DNA of 64,000 nucleotides from Helicobacter macacae MIT 99-5501 (lineage in GTDB: Bacteria; Campylobacterota; Campylobacteria; Campylobacterales; Helicobacteraceae), in the NCBI RefSeq assembly GCF_000507845.1, contig NZ_KI669454.1, positions 1,342,746 through 1,406,745 on the forward strand, written 5' to 3'. Positions 27,954-38,936 of this stretch are shown here, in pieces. Under the pieces are notes generated by a model that searched no databases, was not told the DNA's origin, and worked only from the letters and a program-made list of their open reading frames with translations. The position numbers were made by a program, and so were the translations under genes. How positions within the stretch are numbered: the first letter of the stretch is position 1; every line of letters starts with the position of its first letter.

Positions 27954-30818
27954 CTAGGATTTTTTACATTTTTGAGATTCAAACTCTTGTGCTAGAAATC
28001 TTGCTGTGTAGCTACGACTTTTTTTGGCGTTTTTTATGAAATCTACCACCTTGCCACTATCGACCACCTTTCCACCTTTTGCCCCACCCTCTGGTCCCAT
28101 ATCGATTATATAATCAGCGTTTTTGATTAAATCTAAATTATGCTCGACAACAATCACACTATTGCCTAGCTCGACTAGATGATGAAGCACACGCGTTAGC
28201 TTATCGACATCGCCGAAGTGTAGTCCCGTAGTTGGCTCATCTAGCACATATAGCGTGCGCCCCGTGTCTTTGCGACTTAGCTCCTTTGCGAGTTTGATTC
28301 TTTGGGCTTCGCCACCGCTTAGCGTTAGGGCATTTTGTCCTAGCTGGATATAGCCAAGCCCGACATCTTGCAAAGTTTTTAGCTTTTGATAGATTCTAGG
28401 GATTTTGGCGAAAAATTCGCACGCGCTATCCACACTCATCGCTAGCACTTCGGCTATGGATTTTCCCTTGTATTTGATTGACAAAGTTTGTGGGTTGTAT
28501 TTCGCACCATTACACAAATCACACTTCACCATTACATCTGGTAAAAAGTGCATTTCTATGCGGATTTCGCCCTCGCCCTGACATTTCTCGCACCTCCCGC
28601 CTTTGACATTGAAGCTAAAGCGACTTACCCCAAAACCTAGCATTTTTGCTTCTTTGACTTGGGCAAATAACGCACGGATTTCGTCCATTGTGCCTGTGTA
28701 TGTGGCAGGGTTGCTTCTTGGAGTGCGCCCGATAGGTGTCTGGTCTAGGTAGATTACTTTGTCTAAATGCTCTAGCCCTAGTATTTCTACGCCATCGCAT
28801 TTTTTGATTTTTCTAGCATTGTTTAGAATCTCTTGGGCTACGGGAAGTAGCGTCTGAAGTATGAGAGAGCTTTTGCCACTTCCACTCACGCCCGTTACAC
28901 ACACAAAATTACCAAGCGGAATCTTTACACTTAGATTTTTTATATTGTTTATCGTTACGCTTGAGATAGTTAGCCACTCTTTTTGAGCGCGATTTTGCGG
29001 ATAAAAAATATCTTTTTTGCGGTTTATGTATTCAGCCGTAAGCGTGTTTGCGCTTAGCATTCCACGCAAATCCCCACTATAAATCACCTCCCCACCACGA
29101 TTGCCTGCCCCTGGTCCTATATCTACGATAAAATCCGCATTTATTATCGTCTCTCTATCGTGCTCGACTACGATTACGGTGTTGCCTTTTTCTTGCAGAC
29201 TTCTAAGTGTTTTTATGAGCTTTAGGGTATCGCGCTCGTGCAAGCCGATACTTGGCTCATCTAGCACATACATTACACCTGTTAGCCCACTACCGATTTG
29301 GCTTGCTATGCGGATTCTTTGGGACTCTCCACCGCTTATAGTGCGTGCGTCTCTACCAAGAGTGAGATAGCCTAGCCCCACATCTACCAAAAAAAACAGC
29401 CTCTCTCTTAGCTCCTTTAGAATCGGCTCGGCTATCATTGTTTCTTGTGCATTTAGATGAGTGAAGTTTGCTTCTTTGGCAAAAAAAGCATAGCTCTCCT
29501 CTATGGGCATATCAATAACTTCGCCGATGCCTTTGCTAGAGACTTTTACGCTTAGAGATTCTGGCTTTAGTCTATGTGCTTTGCACGCACTGCAAGGCTT
29601 CTCACTCATATAGTCTGCCAAATCCCTCTCATCTCTAAACATATCGTGAGCTATGGCTAAAATCCCTTTCCACTCGCGCTTTAGCTTGCTCCCTCGCCAC
29701 TCCAGCACAACCTCTTTGCCTCCGTTATAAAGCAAAGAATCTTGCTGTTGTTTGCTTAGCTCATCAAAGCTAGATTTTGTATCTATCCCCTCTGCTTTAC
29801 AAAAAGCGCGAAACAGCTCGGCATAATAGCTACGATTGTAGCCAAAAATGACTTTTATGCCACCCTCTAGCAAGGGTAGCGAGGTGTTTAAAATCTTTTT
29901 TATATCAAGCGTATATGTGCTACCTAGCCCACCGCACATATCACACGCGCCTTTGGGGGAATTAAAACTAAAGCTAAGTGGCTCTAGTGGCTCAAAGCTT
30001 ACCTTACAATCAAAGCAAGCAAAATGTTCAGAATAATGCACTATCTTGGATTCTGCGCTAGAATCTGCAATGCTAGATTGCTCTTTAGAGTCTTTAGATT
30101 CTAGCGTGTATTCGATTTCTACTTCGCCATAAGATTCATTTAGGGCTTTTTCTACGGCTTGGGCAAGTCGGGTTTTGTTTTCATCAGTATTTGTTAGCCT
30201 ATCAATGACAACTTTTATCGTATGTTTTTTGCTTTTTGATAGCTCTATTTCCTCATCAAGTCGGGTAATGACACCATTTATCTGCGCTCGGACAAAGCCT
30301 TTTTGTCGCAAGTCTTGGAGTTTATCAGCAAATGTCCCCTTTTTTTCGCGCACTATGGGGGAGAGAATCATCATTTTTGCATTGCTTGGCAATGATAAAA
30401 CTTGAGAGATAATATCACTTGAACTCATCTGTGAGATAGGCTTGCCACACAGATGACAATGCTGCTTGCCCACCCTTGCATAAAGCAAGCGCAAATAGTC
30501 ATAAATTTCAGTTATCGTCCCAACCGTAGAGCGCGGATTTTTAGAAGTAGTCTTTTGGTCGATAGCAATCGCAGGGGTTAGCCCCTCAATTTTATCAACC
30601 TCTGGCTTGCCTACCCTATCCAAAAACTGCCTAGCATAGCTTGATAGAGACTCGATATATCGCCTCTGCCCCTCTGCATAGAGCGTATCAAATGCAAGGG
30701 TTGATTTGCCACTACCTGAAAGCCCTGTGAAAACCACTAGTTTATTTTTTGGGATTGTTAGGCTTAGATTTTTGAGATTGTTTTCTCTCGCGCCTATGAT
30801 ATGGATAAAATCTTGCAT
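27954..30818 (-). CDS. uvrA: Excinuclease ABC subunit A
   Basis: Damage-recognition ATPase of nucleotide excision repair. Two ABC modules are visible: the N-terminal Walker A GLSGSGKST (about 32-40) with signature ISGGESQR, and a second Walker A GVSGSGKSS with signature LSGGEAQR. Zinc-binding cysteine pairs occur in the CHLCG and CFDC...CDMCGG regions and in GGRCEKC...CDLCNG. A Ser/Glu/Lys-rich insert of about 20 residues precedes HYSEHFACFDC. The start is ATG at 30818 (a GTG one codon earlier is equally possible; no strong ribosome-binding site). Length of about 954 residues is normal. Confidence 0.97.
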   Translation of the reverse strand: MQDFIHIIGARENNLKNLSLTIPKNKLVVFTGLSGSGKSTLAFDTLYAEGQRRYIESLSSYARQFLDRVGKPEVDKIEGLTPAIAIDQKTTSKNPRSTVGTITEIYDYLRLLYARVGKQHCHLCGKPISQMSSSDIISQVLSLPSNAKMMILSPIVREKKGTFADKLQDLRQKGFVRAQINGVITRLDEEIELSKSKKHTIKVVIDRLTNTDENKTRLAQAVEKALNESYGEVEIEYTLESKDSKEQSSIADSSAESKIVHYSEHFACFDCKVSFEPLEPLSFSFNSPKGACDMCGGLGSTYTLDIKKILNTSLPLLEGGIKVIFGYNRSYYAELFRAFCKAEGIDTKSSFDELSKQQQDSLLYNGGKEVVLEWRGSKLKREWKGILAIAHDMFRDERDLADYMSEKPCSACKAHRLKPESLSVKVSSKGIGEVIDMPIEESYAFFAKEANFTHLNAQETMIAEPILKELRERLFFLVDVGLGYLTLGRDARTISGGESQRIRIASQIGSGLTGVMYVLDEPSIGLHERDTLKLIKTLRSLQEKGNTVIVVEHDRETIINADFIVDIGPGAGNRGGEVIYSGDLRGMLSANTLTAEYINRKKDIFYPQNRAQKEWLTISSVTINNIKNLSVKIPLGNFVCVTGVSGSGKSSLILQTLLPVAQEILNNARKIKKCDGVEILGLEHLDKVIYLDQTPIGRTPRSNPATYTGTMDEIRALFAQVKEAKMLGFGVSRFSFNVKGGRCEKCQGEGEIRIEMHFLPDVMVKCDLCNGAKYNPQTLSIKYKGKSIAEVLAMSVDSACEFFAKIPRIYQKLKTLQDVGLGYIQLGQNALTLSGGEAQRIKLAKELSRKDTGRTLYVLDEPTTGLHFGDVDKLTRVLHHLVELGNSVIVVEHNLDLIKNADYIIDMGPEGGAKGGKVVDSGKVVDFIKNAKKSRSYTARFLAQEFESQKCKKS

Positions 30819-30874
30819 CACACTACTTGAAGTCTATTTTAGATTGTATTTTGGTTTGTTGCAAATTGCGTTGT

Positions 30875-31153
30875 TTATTCAATGATTTTAGGCACGATAA
30901 AAAAGCCATCTTGTGTGCTTGGTGCGTTTGCTAGCACTTCTTTTGCTATTGTTGATTGCTTTGGCTCATCAGCTCTTAGTGGTGTTTTTTCATTGTTTGT
31001 GAGCGTAATAGAATCCGTATCAATGCTATTTAGATTTTCTACAAAGTTCAAAATCTCACTAAGATTTTCGCGCACTTTTTCTTTGTGCTCATCATCGATT
31101 TCTATCATCGCCAATCGTTGCAACTTACCTAGCAATTCATCATCAATTTGCAT
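30875..31153 (-). CDS. gatC: Asp/Glu-tRNA amidotransferase subunit C
   Basis: Small subunit of GatCAB, which makes Gln-tRNA and Asn-tRNA in bacteria lacking the direct synthetases. The typical pattern L.RLAMIEI...E...L..IL.FVE.L..IDT is present, then LRADEP. A GTG at 31159 is in frame, but the ATG at 31153 has aaggag with a 5-base spacer and is preferred, giving 92 residues. gatA and gatB are elsewhere. Confidence 0.93.
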   Translation of the reverse strand: MQIDDELLGKLQRLAMIEIDDEHKEKVRENLSEILNFVENLNSIDTDSITLTNNEKTPLRADEPKQSTIAKEVLANAPSTQDGFFIVPKIIE

Positions 31154-31214
31154 TTTCACTCCTTATTGTCTCTGCTACAATGCTTTTTCAAAATCTACGC
31201 TTTTTTATCGCTCT

Positions 31215-32069
31215 TTATCGTATTGCGCGTTTTTTATACCATTTTGGTGGCTTAGATTCTAGCCCAGAGCCCTCAAACATATCATCGACATCGACACCTT
31301 TATCTAGCTTCCCTCCCCACGCTTCCAAATCCTGCTGAAACGATTCTGCATCTGAAAACATACTTCCCATACTCTCTATACCGCTCATATCCCATTTATT
31401 AAGTGGTTGATTAAAGTTTTTTGCACCAGCAAACATAGAAGTCATATCCTCGACATTTTCGACATTCCAAGAATTTAGTGGCTGATTAAACGCTTTTGCC
31501 CCAGCAAACATAAAAGTCATCACTTCGACATTGCTTACATCCCACTTATCAAGTGGTTTGTTAAACGCACTTGCATTATGAAACATTGCGTGCATTCGCT
31601 CTACATTGCTGACATTCCAGTCGCTTATATCTTGGTTGAAAGTTTTTGCACCTTGAAACATAAAACTCATATTTTCCACATTGCTTGTATCCCACAGCTC
31701 TATCCCGCTATAATCCCTTGAAGCAAGCACATCATCGCCTTTAAGCCCTTGAATAGCAAATAGAGAACTCATATCAGTAATTTTGCTTGTGTTTATCTCG
31801 CCTAGATTCACGCTTGGCTTACGCACTAGAATCATTAGCTCTTTTTTGGTTTTAGGGAAATACTTGTATTTTCTTGCGACTTTTGATGTGCTTTTGCTTG
31901 ATTTTGCGCTTGGGTTTACGGGGTATTTTGCCATTTCACTTGAAATGAGGGCTTTTACCTCCTCCATATAGCACTTGCACGCACAGCCAAATAGTGCCAT
32001 TCCCACACTTACACTTGCTAGAAGCACAAGAATTTTTTTAAATTTTTTTGAAGTGTTGTGATTTTGCAT
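31215..32069 (-). CDS. BspA-type (DUF285) repeat lipoprotein
   Basis: A 284-residue lipoprotein with lipobox LFGC (Cys29), then a Cys-rich CACKC start. Residues 126-250 form five exact 25-residue repeats of the pattern W(D/N)xSNVExMxxMFxxAxxFNQPLxx, each starting at Trp126, 151, 176, 201 and 226. These DUF285/BspA-like units form a surface-exposed solenoid in other bacteria and often bind host matrix proteins, which is an inference here. Ser/Lys-rich residues 53-66 separate anchor from repeats. The ribosome-binding site is aaggag. gatC lies 62 bases downstream. Confidence 0.9.
   Translation of the reverse strand: MQNHNTSKKFKKILVLLASVSVGMALFGCACKCYMEEVKALISSEMAKYPVNPSAKSSKSTSKVARKYKYFPKTKKELMILVRKPSVNLGEINTSKITDMSSLFAIQGLKGDDVLASRDYSGIELWDTSNVENMSFMFQGAKTFNQDISDWNVSNVERMHAMFHNASAFNKPLDKWDVSNVEVMTFMFAGAKAFNQPLNSWNVENVEDMTSMFAGAKNFNQPLNKWDMSGIESMGSMFSDAESFQQDLEAWGGKLDKGVDVDDMFEGSGLESKPPKWYKKRAIR
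31320..31694 (-). repeat. Five 75-base in-frame coding repeats
   Basis: DNA encoding the five 25-residue BspA-type units. Units are diverged at DNA level, yet conserve codons for Trp, SNV, MF and FNQPL, which suggests old duplication rather than recent expansion. Copy number may still vary between strains. Confidence 0.8.
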
Positions 32070-32358
32070 TTTCTCTCCTTAGTTGTTGTGGATTTTTATG
32101 GTTTTTAGTTGCTTAAGATTTAGCTTCTGCCTTGACTTATTACATTTTGGACTTACTGCATTTTGGGCTTATTTCATTTTGTTTTTATCACACCTTATTA
32201 CCTCACATAACCTGATATTATAATCAAAAATTATAATACTTTGGCTTAAGTGGCAAAATTTAGTGCAAAATCTAGCGTGAATTTTGACTAGATTTGCCAC
32301 CAAAAATCACAGCTCCAAAAATCGCCCAAAATCCTAAAAACACCGCGCAATATCCGTT

Positions 32359-33768
32359 TTATTTTTGGCGAGATTTTAGCATATCAGCGATTAAAAACGC
32401 TAGCTCAATAGCCTGCGTAGCATTTAGTCTTGGGTCGCATTGGGTATTGTAGCAAGAAGCGAGGTTTGCCTCTGTGATAGCTTGAGAGCCACCCACACAT
32501 TCAGTTACATCATCGCCCGTCATCTCTAGATGCACGCCACCAGCGATACCACCCTCTGCCTTAGCGATAGCAAAAAACGCCTTGATTTCGCTAGCGATTT
32601 TATCAAACGCTCGGGTTTTGTAGCCATTGTTTGCTTTTATGGTATTTCCGTGCATCGCATCACTACTCCATAGTATCGCCCTACCCTCTCTTAATACCTC
32701 ACGCAGTAGCTTTGGAAATCTCTCTTGTAGCACCCCATCGCCCATTCGCACGATTAGATTTAGCCTGCCCTCCTCATTTGTAGGATTTAGAATATCACAT
32801 ATTCCTAGCACCTCATCTTTTGTCGCATTTGGTCCTATCTTTACACCAAGTGGATTTTCAACCCCGCGCAAAAACTCCAAATGCGCTCCGTCCAAATCCC
32901 TCGTGCGCTCGCCTATCCAAAGCATATGCGCAGAGCAGTCATACCATTTGCCACTTAGGCTATCTTTGCGCACGAGCTGTTCCTCATAGTTTAGTAGCAG
33001 TGCTTCGTGGCTTGTGTAAAATTCCGTAGTTTTTAGCGCAGGAGTATTGGCAGAATCTATCCCACAAGCTTTCATAAACTCCAACGCCTTTGTAATATCT
33101 TTTGCTAGTTCCTCGTATTTTTGCCCTAGTGCGTTGTTTTTGACAAAGTCTAGATTCCACCTATGCACCTCGCTCAAATCAGCTAGCCCACCGCTTGCAA
33201 ACGCGCGCAAAAGATTTAGTGTAGCAGCACTTTGATGATATGCCTTTAGCATTCGCGCAGGCTGTGGCTCGCGCGAAGTCGCACTAAAGTCTAGTCCATT
33301 TATAATATCGCCTCGATAGCTTGGCAAACTCTCCCCCTGCACTTCCTCAAAATCTGCGCTTCTAGGCTTGGCAAACTGCCCAGCAAGTCGCCCCACCTTG
33401 ATGATAGGACACCCACCTGCAAATGTCAAAATCGCACTCATTTGGATAATGACTTTGAACAAATCGCGGATTCCACTTCCGCTAAATTGGCTAAAACTCT
33501 CCGCGCAATCCCCCCCTTGCAACAAAAACGCCTCGCCTCTTTGGGCTTGCTTAAATCGCTCTTTTAGGCTTCTAGCTTCGCCAGCAAACACAAGCGGAGG
33601 ATATGAGGCTAGCTCACGCTCGATGGATTCTAGCTCGGCTTTATCGGTGTAGGTTGGGTGCTGCTTTATAGGGAATCTCCTCCAGCTTGTTTTTTGCCAG
33701 CTTGTCTTTTGAGAGGTCTTTTTATTTGGACTTGCATTTAGATTTTTGAGAGAATCTTGTTTTGACAT
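32359..33768 (-). CDS. aroG: Class II DAHP synthase (3-deoxy-7-phosphoheptulonate synthase)
   Basis: First enzyme of the shikimate pathway, joining phosphoenolpyruvate and erythrose-4-phosphate. The plant/Helicobacter class II type is recognised by the N-terminal [13 protein letters not shown] region, [26 protein letters not shown] and the C-terminal [18 protein letters not shown] and [10 protein letters not shown] blocks. The 469 residues include a Lys/Ser/Thr/Gln-rich N-terminal tail of about 30 residues. aaggag precedes the ATG. The gene symbol is the one often used for the class; some annotations use others. Feedback control cannot be read from the sequence. Confidence 0.93.
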   Translation of the reverse strand: MSKQDSLKNLNASPNKKTSQKTSWQKTSWRRFPIKQHPTYTDKAELESIERELASYPPLVFAGEARSLKERFKQAQRGEAFLLQGGDCAESFSQFSGSGIRDLFKVIIQMSAILTFAGGCPIIKVGRLAGQFAKPRSADFEEVQGESLPSYRGDIINGLDFSATSREPQPARMLKAYHQSAATLNLLRAFASGGLADLSEVHRWNLDFVKNNALGQKYEELAKDITKALEFMKACGIDSANTPALKTTEFYTSHEALLLNYEEQLVRKDSLSGKWYDCSAHMLWIGERTRDLDGAHLEFLRGVENPLGVKIGPNATKDEVLGICDILNPTNEEGRLNLIVRMGDGVLQERFPKLLREVLREGRAILWSSDAMHGNTIKANNGYKTRAFDKIASEIKAFFAIAKAEGGIAGGVHLEMTGDDVTECVGGSQAITEANLASCYNTQCDPRLNATQAIELAFLIADMLKSRQK

Positions 33769-33845
33769 TTTTTATCTCCTTGATAAGTTTTTTGCCCTGT
33801 GCGAGTTTTGTTTTAAGTTTTTTGTGATTTTAGTCTTGATTTTGC

Positions 33846-34613
33846 TTATAGCAAATGCCCTAGTTTTGCCTTTTTGGTGGCGAGATATTTTTGATTATGT
33901 TTATTTGCCTCTATGATGATTTCACTTCTCTTTACCCTCACAAAACGCGAAATCGCTTCAATCTTTTTGGGATTATTTGTAAGCAATTCCACTTCCCCTA
34001 TCCCATAATACTCCAAAATCCCGCCCACGATTGAGTAATCCCTATCATCGCTACTAAAGCCTAGTGCGATATTTGCCTCCACCGTATCATAGCCCTTATC
34101 TTGCAGGGCATAGGCATTTACTTTGTTAAAAAGCCCGATACCCCTGCCCTCTTGACGCAAGTAGATGAGTAGCCCTCCCCTGCCCTCCCTGTCGCTTTGG
34201 GCGATTTTTTGCATAGCTAGGGCTAGCTCCCCTCCACAATCACATTTTTGCGAGCCAAACACATCTCCTGTAAGGCATTCTGAATGCACGCGCAAAAGCG
34301 GAGTAAAATCACTAAATGTTTTTTGACAAACATTTGTGGAATCTATATTGCCAAAATCTTTTTGACTAGAATCCACTTTTTTAAAATTTTGCTTGCCAAA
34401 ATCCTGCTTGTGATTTTGCTCAAAACTTTGTAGATTTTGGGCTAATATTTTTGCTAGATTTTCGCTTAGCACGACTAAATGCTCTTTTGGTTGATTTGCA
34501 AAATGCGCCTGTGGCACACTCTCTTTTTGTGGAGATTTTTGCAAAAATGACTGAATCACAAAATCCCCAAATCGCGTTGGTAGCTTTGCTTGGGTAGAAA
34601 TCTCTAAATCCAT
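33846..34613 (-). CDS. ribA: GTP cyclohydrolase II
   Basis: Opens GTP to begin riboflavin synthesis. Zinc ligands are C113, C124 and C126 in [20 protein letters not shown], and the catalytic block RQEGRGIGL follows. The 255-residue protein has a low-complexity insert at about residues 53-101 (Gln/Lys/Asp/Ser-rich) before the zinc site, which breaks the usual N-terminal strand region. Otherwise all core blocks are present. No ribB domain is fused. It lies between AzlC and DAHP synthase genes on the same strand. Confidence 0.93.
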   Translation of the reverse strand: MDLEISTQAKLPTRFGDFVIQSFLQKSPQKESVPQAHFANQPKEHLVVLSENLAKILAQNLQSFEQNHKQDFGKQNFKKVDSSQKDFGNIDSTNVCQKTFSDFTPLLRVHSECLTGDVFGSQKCDCGGELALAMQKIAQSDREGRGGLLIYLRQEGRGIGLFNKVNAYALQDKGYDTVEANIALGFSSDDRDYSIVGGILEYYGIGEVELLTNNPKKIEAISRFVRVKRSEIIIEANKHNQKYLATKKAKLGHLL

Positions 34614-34705
34614 AAAAATCCTTATCTATAAAATTTGACACAAAAATAAAAGTTTTAAACAAAGCGCGATTTTAGCACAAATAACGCACAAAATGCAAAA
34701 TCTAT

Positions 34706-35788
34706 TTATTTGAAAAATTTATTGCTTTTTAGGGATTTGTCTTTTTCAAGCCAAAAAAGTAGTGCGCAAATAAGCACCAAAGAGGGAAGCAAAAAAATAT
34801 CTTTGCCAAAAATCCACAAGCAAATAAGACTTACAAAAATCCCAATAAGTGCAGGGGATTTGTCCCTCACTACGCGCCATTGCTCGATAAATAGCACGAT
34901 AAAAATCGCATTCATCACAAATGCCATTCCTTGAGCGTTAAAACTCGTTAGATGCTGACTTAGCAAAGCCCCACTCACGCAGCCTATCACCCAATAAGTT
35001 TGGTTTAGCAGTGCGATGAAAAACATAAAATACCCACTATCTATTTTTGGGCTTGCTTTGGTATTTGCTTGAGATTTTGGAGAAGTCTTTAGCGTATTTG
35101 GATTGGCACTTTGGCTACTTGGACGCGGTTTTTTTAGATTCAGCAGTGCAAAAGTCTCATCAGTAAGCGAAAAAATCAAATACCATTTTTTCTTTTTCTC
35201 AACACCTCTAAACAAGCTAAGAGCTGAAAGAGCGTAAAAAATCTGCCTAGAATTTATCATTAAAGCGAGCAAAAACGATTCTAGCAAGCTTGCTCCATTG
35301 GCAAGCAAAGCCACACAAGCAAACTGCATAGCCCCCGCATAGATAATCACCCCCATCCCCAAAGCCCAAACCCAGTTAAACCCAGCCTTTTGAAGCAAAA
35401 TCCCAAAAGTCGCACCCATCAAAATATAGCCCACAAAAATCGGCAAAGTATGCGGAAAAGCCTCCTTAAATGCCAAAAAAGCAGGGTGGCTATGAAGCGA
35501 GTTAGTCAAATCAGCAAAAAAGCGAGTATCAAAACGCGAAAAAACAGAGTAAAAAATATTTTGCGTAGGATTGTCTTTGGTGGGAGTGGTGTTTTTGGTG
35601 TTTTTAGCGTGTTGGAGGTTTTGCCTGCCACACATATCACGCACATTTTCAAAAGCACGGTTTAATATGTTAGAAATGTTTTTAAGAGGTTGCACACTAG
35701 ATTGCGTGCTAGATTTTGGAAATTTTGGCAAAGATTTTTTAAAAGATTTTTTATGCCTATCTTTTGTGTTTTTGACTTCGTTGTCCAT
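34706..35788 (-). CDS. azlC: AzlC family amino-acid exporter subunit
   Basis: A 360-residue membrane protein. After a basic, Asn/Thr/Lys-rich N-terminal extension of about 105 residues, the AzlC core begins with AFPHTLPIFVGYILMGATFGIL and continues with YAGAMQFACVALL and LMINSRQIFYALS, which are typical of the large subunit of branched-chain amino-acid exporters. A second Ser/Pro/Lys-rich insert is at about 223-247. The usual small partner AzlD is not adjacent. The N-terminal extension is most likely cytoplasmic. Confidence 0.85.
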   Translation of the reverse strand: MDNEVKNTKDRHKKSFKKSLPKFPKSSTQSSVQPLKNISNILNRAFENVRDMCGRQNLQHAKNTKNTTPTKDNPTQNIFYSVFSRFDTRFFADLTNSLHSHPAFLAFKEAFPHTLPIFVGYILMGATFGILLQKAGFNWVWALGMGVIIYAGAMQFACVALLANGASLLESFLLALMINSRQIFYALSALSLFRGVEKKKKWYLIFSLTDETFALLNLKKPRPSSQSANPNTLKTSPKSQANTKASPKIDSGYFMFFIALLNQTYWVIGCVSGALLSQHLTSFNAQGMAFVMNAIFIVLFIEQWRVVRDKSPALIGIFVSLICLWIFGKDIFLLPSLVLICALLFWLEKDKSLKSNKFFK

Positions 35789-36120
35789 CTCTAAATATTA
35801 CCTTATTATACGAATTTATCTTTTAGAAAGATTTTAGCTTATAAATCACACCCAAAATCGCCTATAAGCGCAAATATGCGTGCCTAGTAGTAGATTTAGG
35901 CTTTCTAAAGCGTGAGATTATAGCAAATATGAGTTATGCAAAAGACACACTTTTTTAGCTATTTCTTAACAAATATGATTTTTAAATCCTGCAAAATTTT
36001 TATCTTAAAGTTTTTTAGAATGCTTTAGCAAATACTTTTAGGCTTAAAAATAGGTTCTACATTGCCTATGATTTTGTCCTATGATTTTGCCAAGTGATTT
36101 AAAGTCCTGCACAAAATCGC
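35789..36120. other. Gap without genes
   Basis: 332 AT-rich bases between the AzlC gene and the unknown membrane protein. I see no gene, tRNA or repeat copy. A promoter for AzlC probably lies near its start but I cannot assign it. Confidence 0.4.
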
Positions 36121-36546
36121 CTACACAAATAGCCTAAAAGTAAAAACTACCGCGCCAAGCAAATCTAGCGCGTATAGCAATTTACAAAACCTTATATAGC
36201 TTAGCATTTTTACTTCGCTTGTCTTAGCGACTTTTAGTCGCTTTAGTCGCGCTATCTCGCCTGCAAATACAAACACCATAAATCCACACATAGCCCATAC
36301 ACGCGCACTCATAGCCCAATGCACACTAGCTAGTATAAACACCCCTGTGAAGCTCCCAATACTCACAAGCAAAAAGATAAGCGGCATCACAAACCAAATC
36401 TTTGTAATCACTTTTTGGTAGGTTTTGTAAGTAAAAAGAGTGTATAGATTGATAAGAAAAGGTATAGGGAAAAATCCCATAAAAAATGCGTGAAAAAACA
36501 CCATATCATTAAAGGCTTTTACCACCATATCAGCTTCATTTGGCAT
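36121..36546 (-). CDS. Unknown four-helix integral membrane protein
   Basis: A 141-residue protein with about four hydrophobic helices (near 14-36, 48-72, 83-98 and 120-138) and conserved-looking His residues at positions 19 and 76 near membrane boundaries. I do not recognise the family. Small four-helix proteins with His pairs are sometimes haem or metal binding, but nothing here proves it. A moderate ribosome-binding site (aagga) precedes the ATG. Confidence 0.7.
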   Translation of the reverse strand: MPNEADMVVKAFNDMVFFHAFFMGFFPIPFLINLYTLFTYKTYQKVITKIWFVMPLIFLLVSIGSFTGVFILASVHWAMSARVWAMCGFMVFVFAGEIARLKRLKVAKTSEVKMLSYIRFCKLLYALDLLGAVVFTFRLFV

Positions 36547-37820
36547 ATTTGCTCCTTGTTTTGAAAATTATCTTGCAAGTTGTTTTGCAAGTTGTTTTGT
36601 GGATTGTTTTGTGATTTTTAGAGATTATTTTTTATGAACGCATTTTAGCAAGTTTATGCCCACAAAAACCTATCAAAATACCAAACAAAGCAGATTATAA
36701 AGCCCCAAACCAAAATCTAAAATCTATATTTTACCCCCACATTCCCACTTACAAAAGTTTCGTTTTTATCTTGGATTTTGCCTGCGATGATTTGCTTGAC
36801 ACCTGCACTTAGGGTGATTGCAAGCCCTTGATAGATGCCAATATCCACCCCCACAATCACTTGGAAATAAGTTTTTAGAAGTGGAGTGCTAGAAATGCTA
36901 AAAGTCGTAGGCGAGCCTACAAACGAACTCACAAAATCGCTACCTTTTGCTAATACATATTGCTCAAACTTTGGTGTTATATAAAAGAAACTATCCACAT
37001 TCCAATAACCACGCAAATCCGCACCAAAATCTAAGCTCATATTGACACTATTTATCGCATTTATCTCTAGTGCCAAGTCGCCATTTTCGCTATATTTTGG
37101 TGTGTGGTTGTAATAAAGATTTAGCCCAATGAGTGGCTTTGCTACAAACATTTTATGTGGTGTGAAAATATATCCGTAAGCCCCACTCACACCCACAAAT
37201 CCACGCGCAAAATCTGCTTCATTTTGAGTGGATACAACATAGCGATTTTGCTTAGTTATCGCTACTTGCCCAAATGCTTTTATATCCACTTCATTTTTTC
37301 CAAAAACAAGACGCGCATATCCACCAAACTGCAAATTGTTGCTATTTTGCGTGATATTTGTATCTTTGATTGTAGAATAAGCATAGCTCATATATCCGCC
37401 TACAAAATGCACCCCCAAAGCCCTATCATAGCCCGCATTTACACCATATAGCGCACCTGAATTTTGCCCGATGATATTTGCCCCGCCAAATACATTTGCC
37501 CAAAAATTATTTTGTAGATTCTCCCTATGTGCGTTTGCAGTGAGTGCTTGGCTTAAAGCATCATTTTTACCTGCACTATCTGCGCTTACTTTTGCAGTAT
37601 TTAACGCGTAGCGAATATTTTGAAATGGATTTGAAAATCGCGCCACTCGCTCAAGTATAGCCATTTGCGTTTGCATATTTTGAGCAGTTATAGCAGTGTC
37701 ATAATAGCTATTTTGTAAAGTCTGTTTAGCTGTATTTACATTCTCTTGTATCGCTCCTTTTGCATAGCCAAAAAACAAATCGCTGCCGATAATCGCACCA
37801 GCACTATCTTTAATATCTTG

Positions 37821-37828
37821 TTTTTTTT
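37821..37828 (-). repeat. A8 homopolymer at passenger/barrel junction
   Basis: On the coding strand caatc is followed by eight adenines and then caagat. With eight the upstream frame stops 3 codons later; with seven (or ten) it continues into the barrel. Confidence 0.85.
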
Positions 37829-38936
37829 GATTGCAAGGCAGAGAGTAGCATATCGCCTGCTTGATTGCCATACTTTTTATTATATTCTTTTGCGATTTGG
37901 GTGTCTGTTTGTTTTTCCACTTGAGTTTTTAGGAATTCTAGTCTTGCTCTTAACTCTTGCAGTTTTGTCTTTTCACTTTGTGAATAACCACTATCTTTAC
38001 CTGCCCATTCTGTGGCATCAATTTGCATTTGCTCGCCATCTATTGCGTCTATATCCACACCAATCAAAGCAGATTTTAGCTCTTTTAGCGTTTTTGTCCC
38101 TACCGCTCTCATAGCATAGAGATTATTTCTTTCTAGTTTTAGTTTAGCACCAAATATATCGCCACTATATCCTCCTATGATAGTGCCTCTTTTCTTGCTA
38201 TTTTTGTCCAAAACCTCAAAATCATAAGTTTTTTCTAGCATAGTAATATCTCTATGTATGACTGAAAAACTAGCAGTGTTCCCGCCTCCCAAAGTAATTC
38301 CACCATTTGAGCTAAGCACTAGCACTTTTGTTTGAGTGTTGCCTAAAAAATCATTAGAGATGATTGAAAAGTTCGTATTTGTTGTATTGCTTTTTCCACT
38401 AACGATTATACGACCTCTATTTGCCCCTCCACCTACATTGCTGATTTGCGCACCTTGCGTGCTTAGATTACCATTTAGATTTAGGATTCCATTAAAAGTC
38501 ATAGTTTGTTCTAAGCCATTGTCATATATTTTCATTATCCCCGTGTGAATCTCTAGACTACCACCCTGCACGGTGAGATTTGCATTGATAGTTGATGGTT
38601 GTGATATAGTCATATTCGCACCAGCAAGATGAGGGATAAGCAATAGCTCTTTTGCACTGATAGCAAAGCCAAGATCATTTTCACCATTGGCAACTATATC
38701 ATCATAAGAAGTGATAGTCGCTTGTGGAGCGGAAATGACAAAATAAGAAGCACCTTTTTTTCGTAGCTGTGAGCCAAGTTCGTTTATACCCCAAAGGGAT
38801 ATGCTAGTTTTGATGGGATTCTCATAAGCATATACGCCATTCCCTTTGTCTATAAAATCTTTTGCTTCTAAAGCATTTGCAAAATTTGAAAGCAAACAAA
38901 AGATTAAAGAAGTAGTTAATAAAACTAGTCTTTTAC

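Noticed and set aside
37821..37828. Programmed -1 ribosomal frameshift at A8
   Set aside because: A -1 shift leads to the wrong frame; +1 or -2 is needed, so classical -1 slippage cannot join passenger and barrel.
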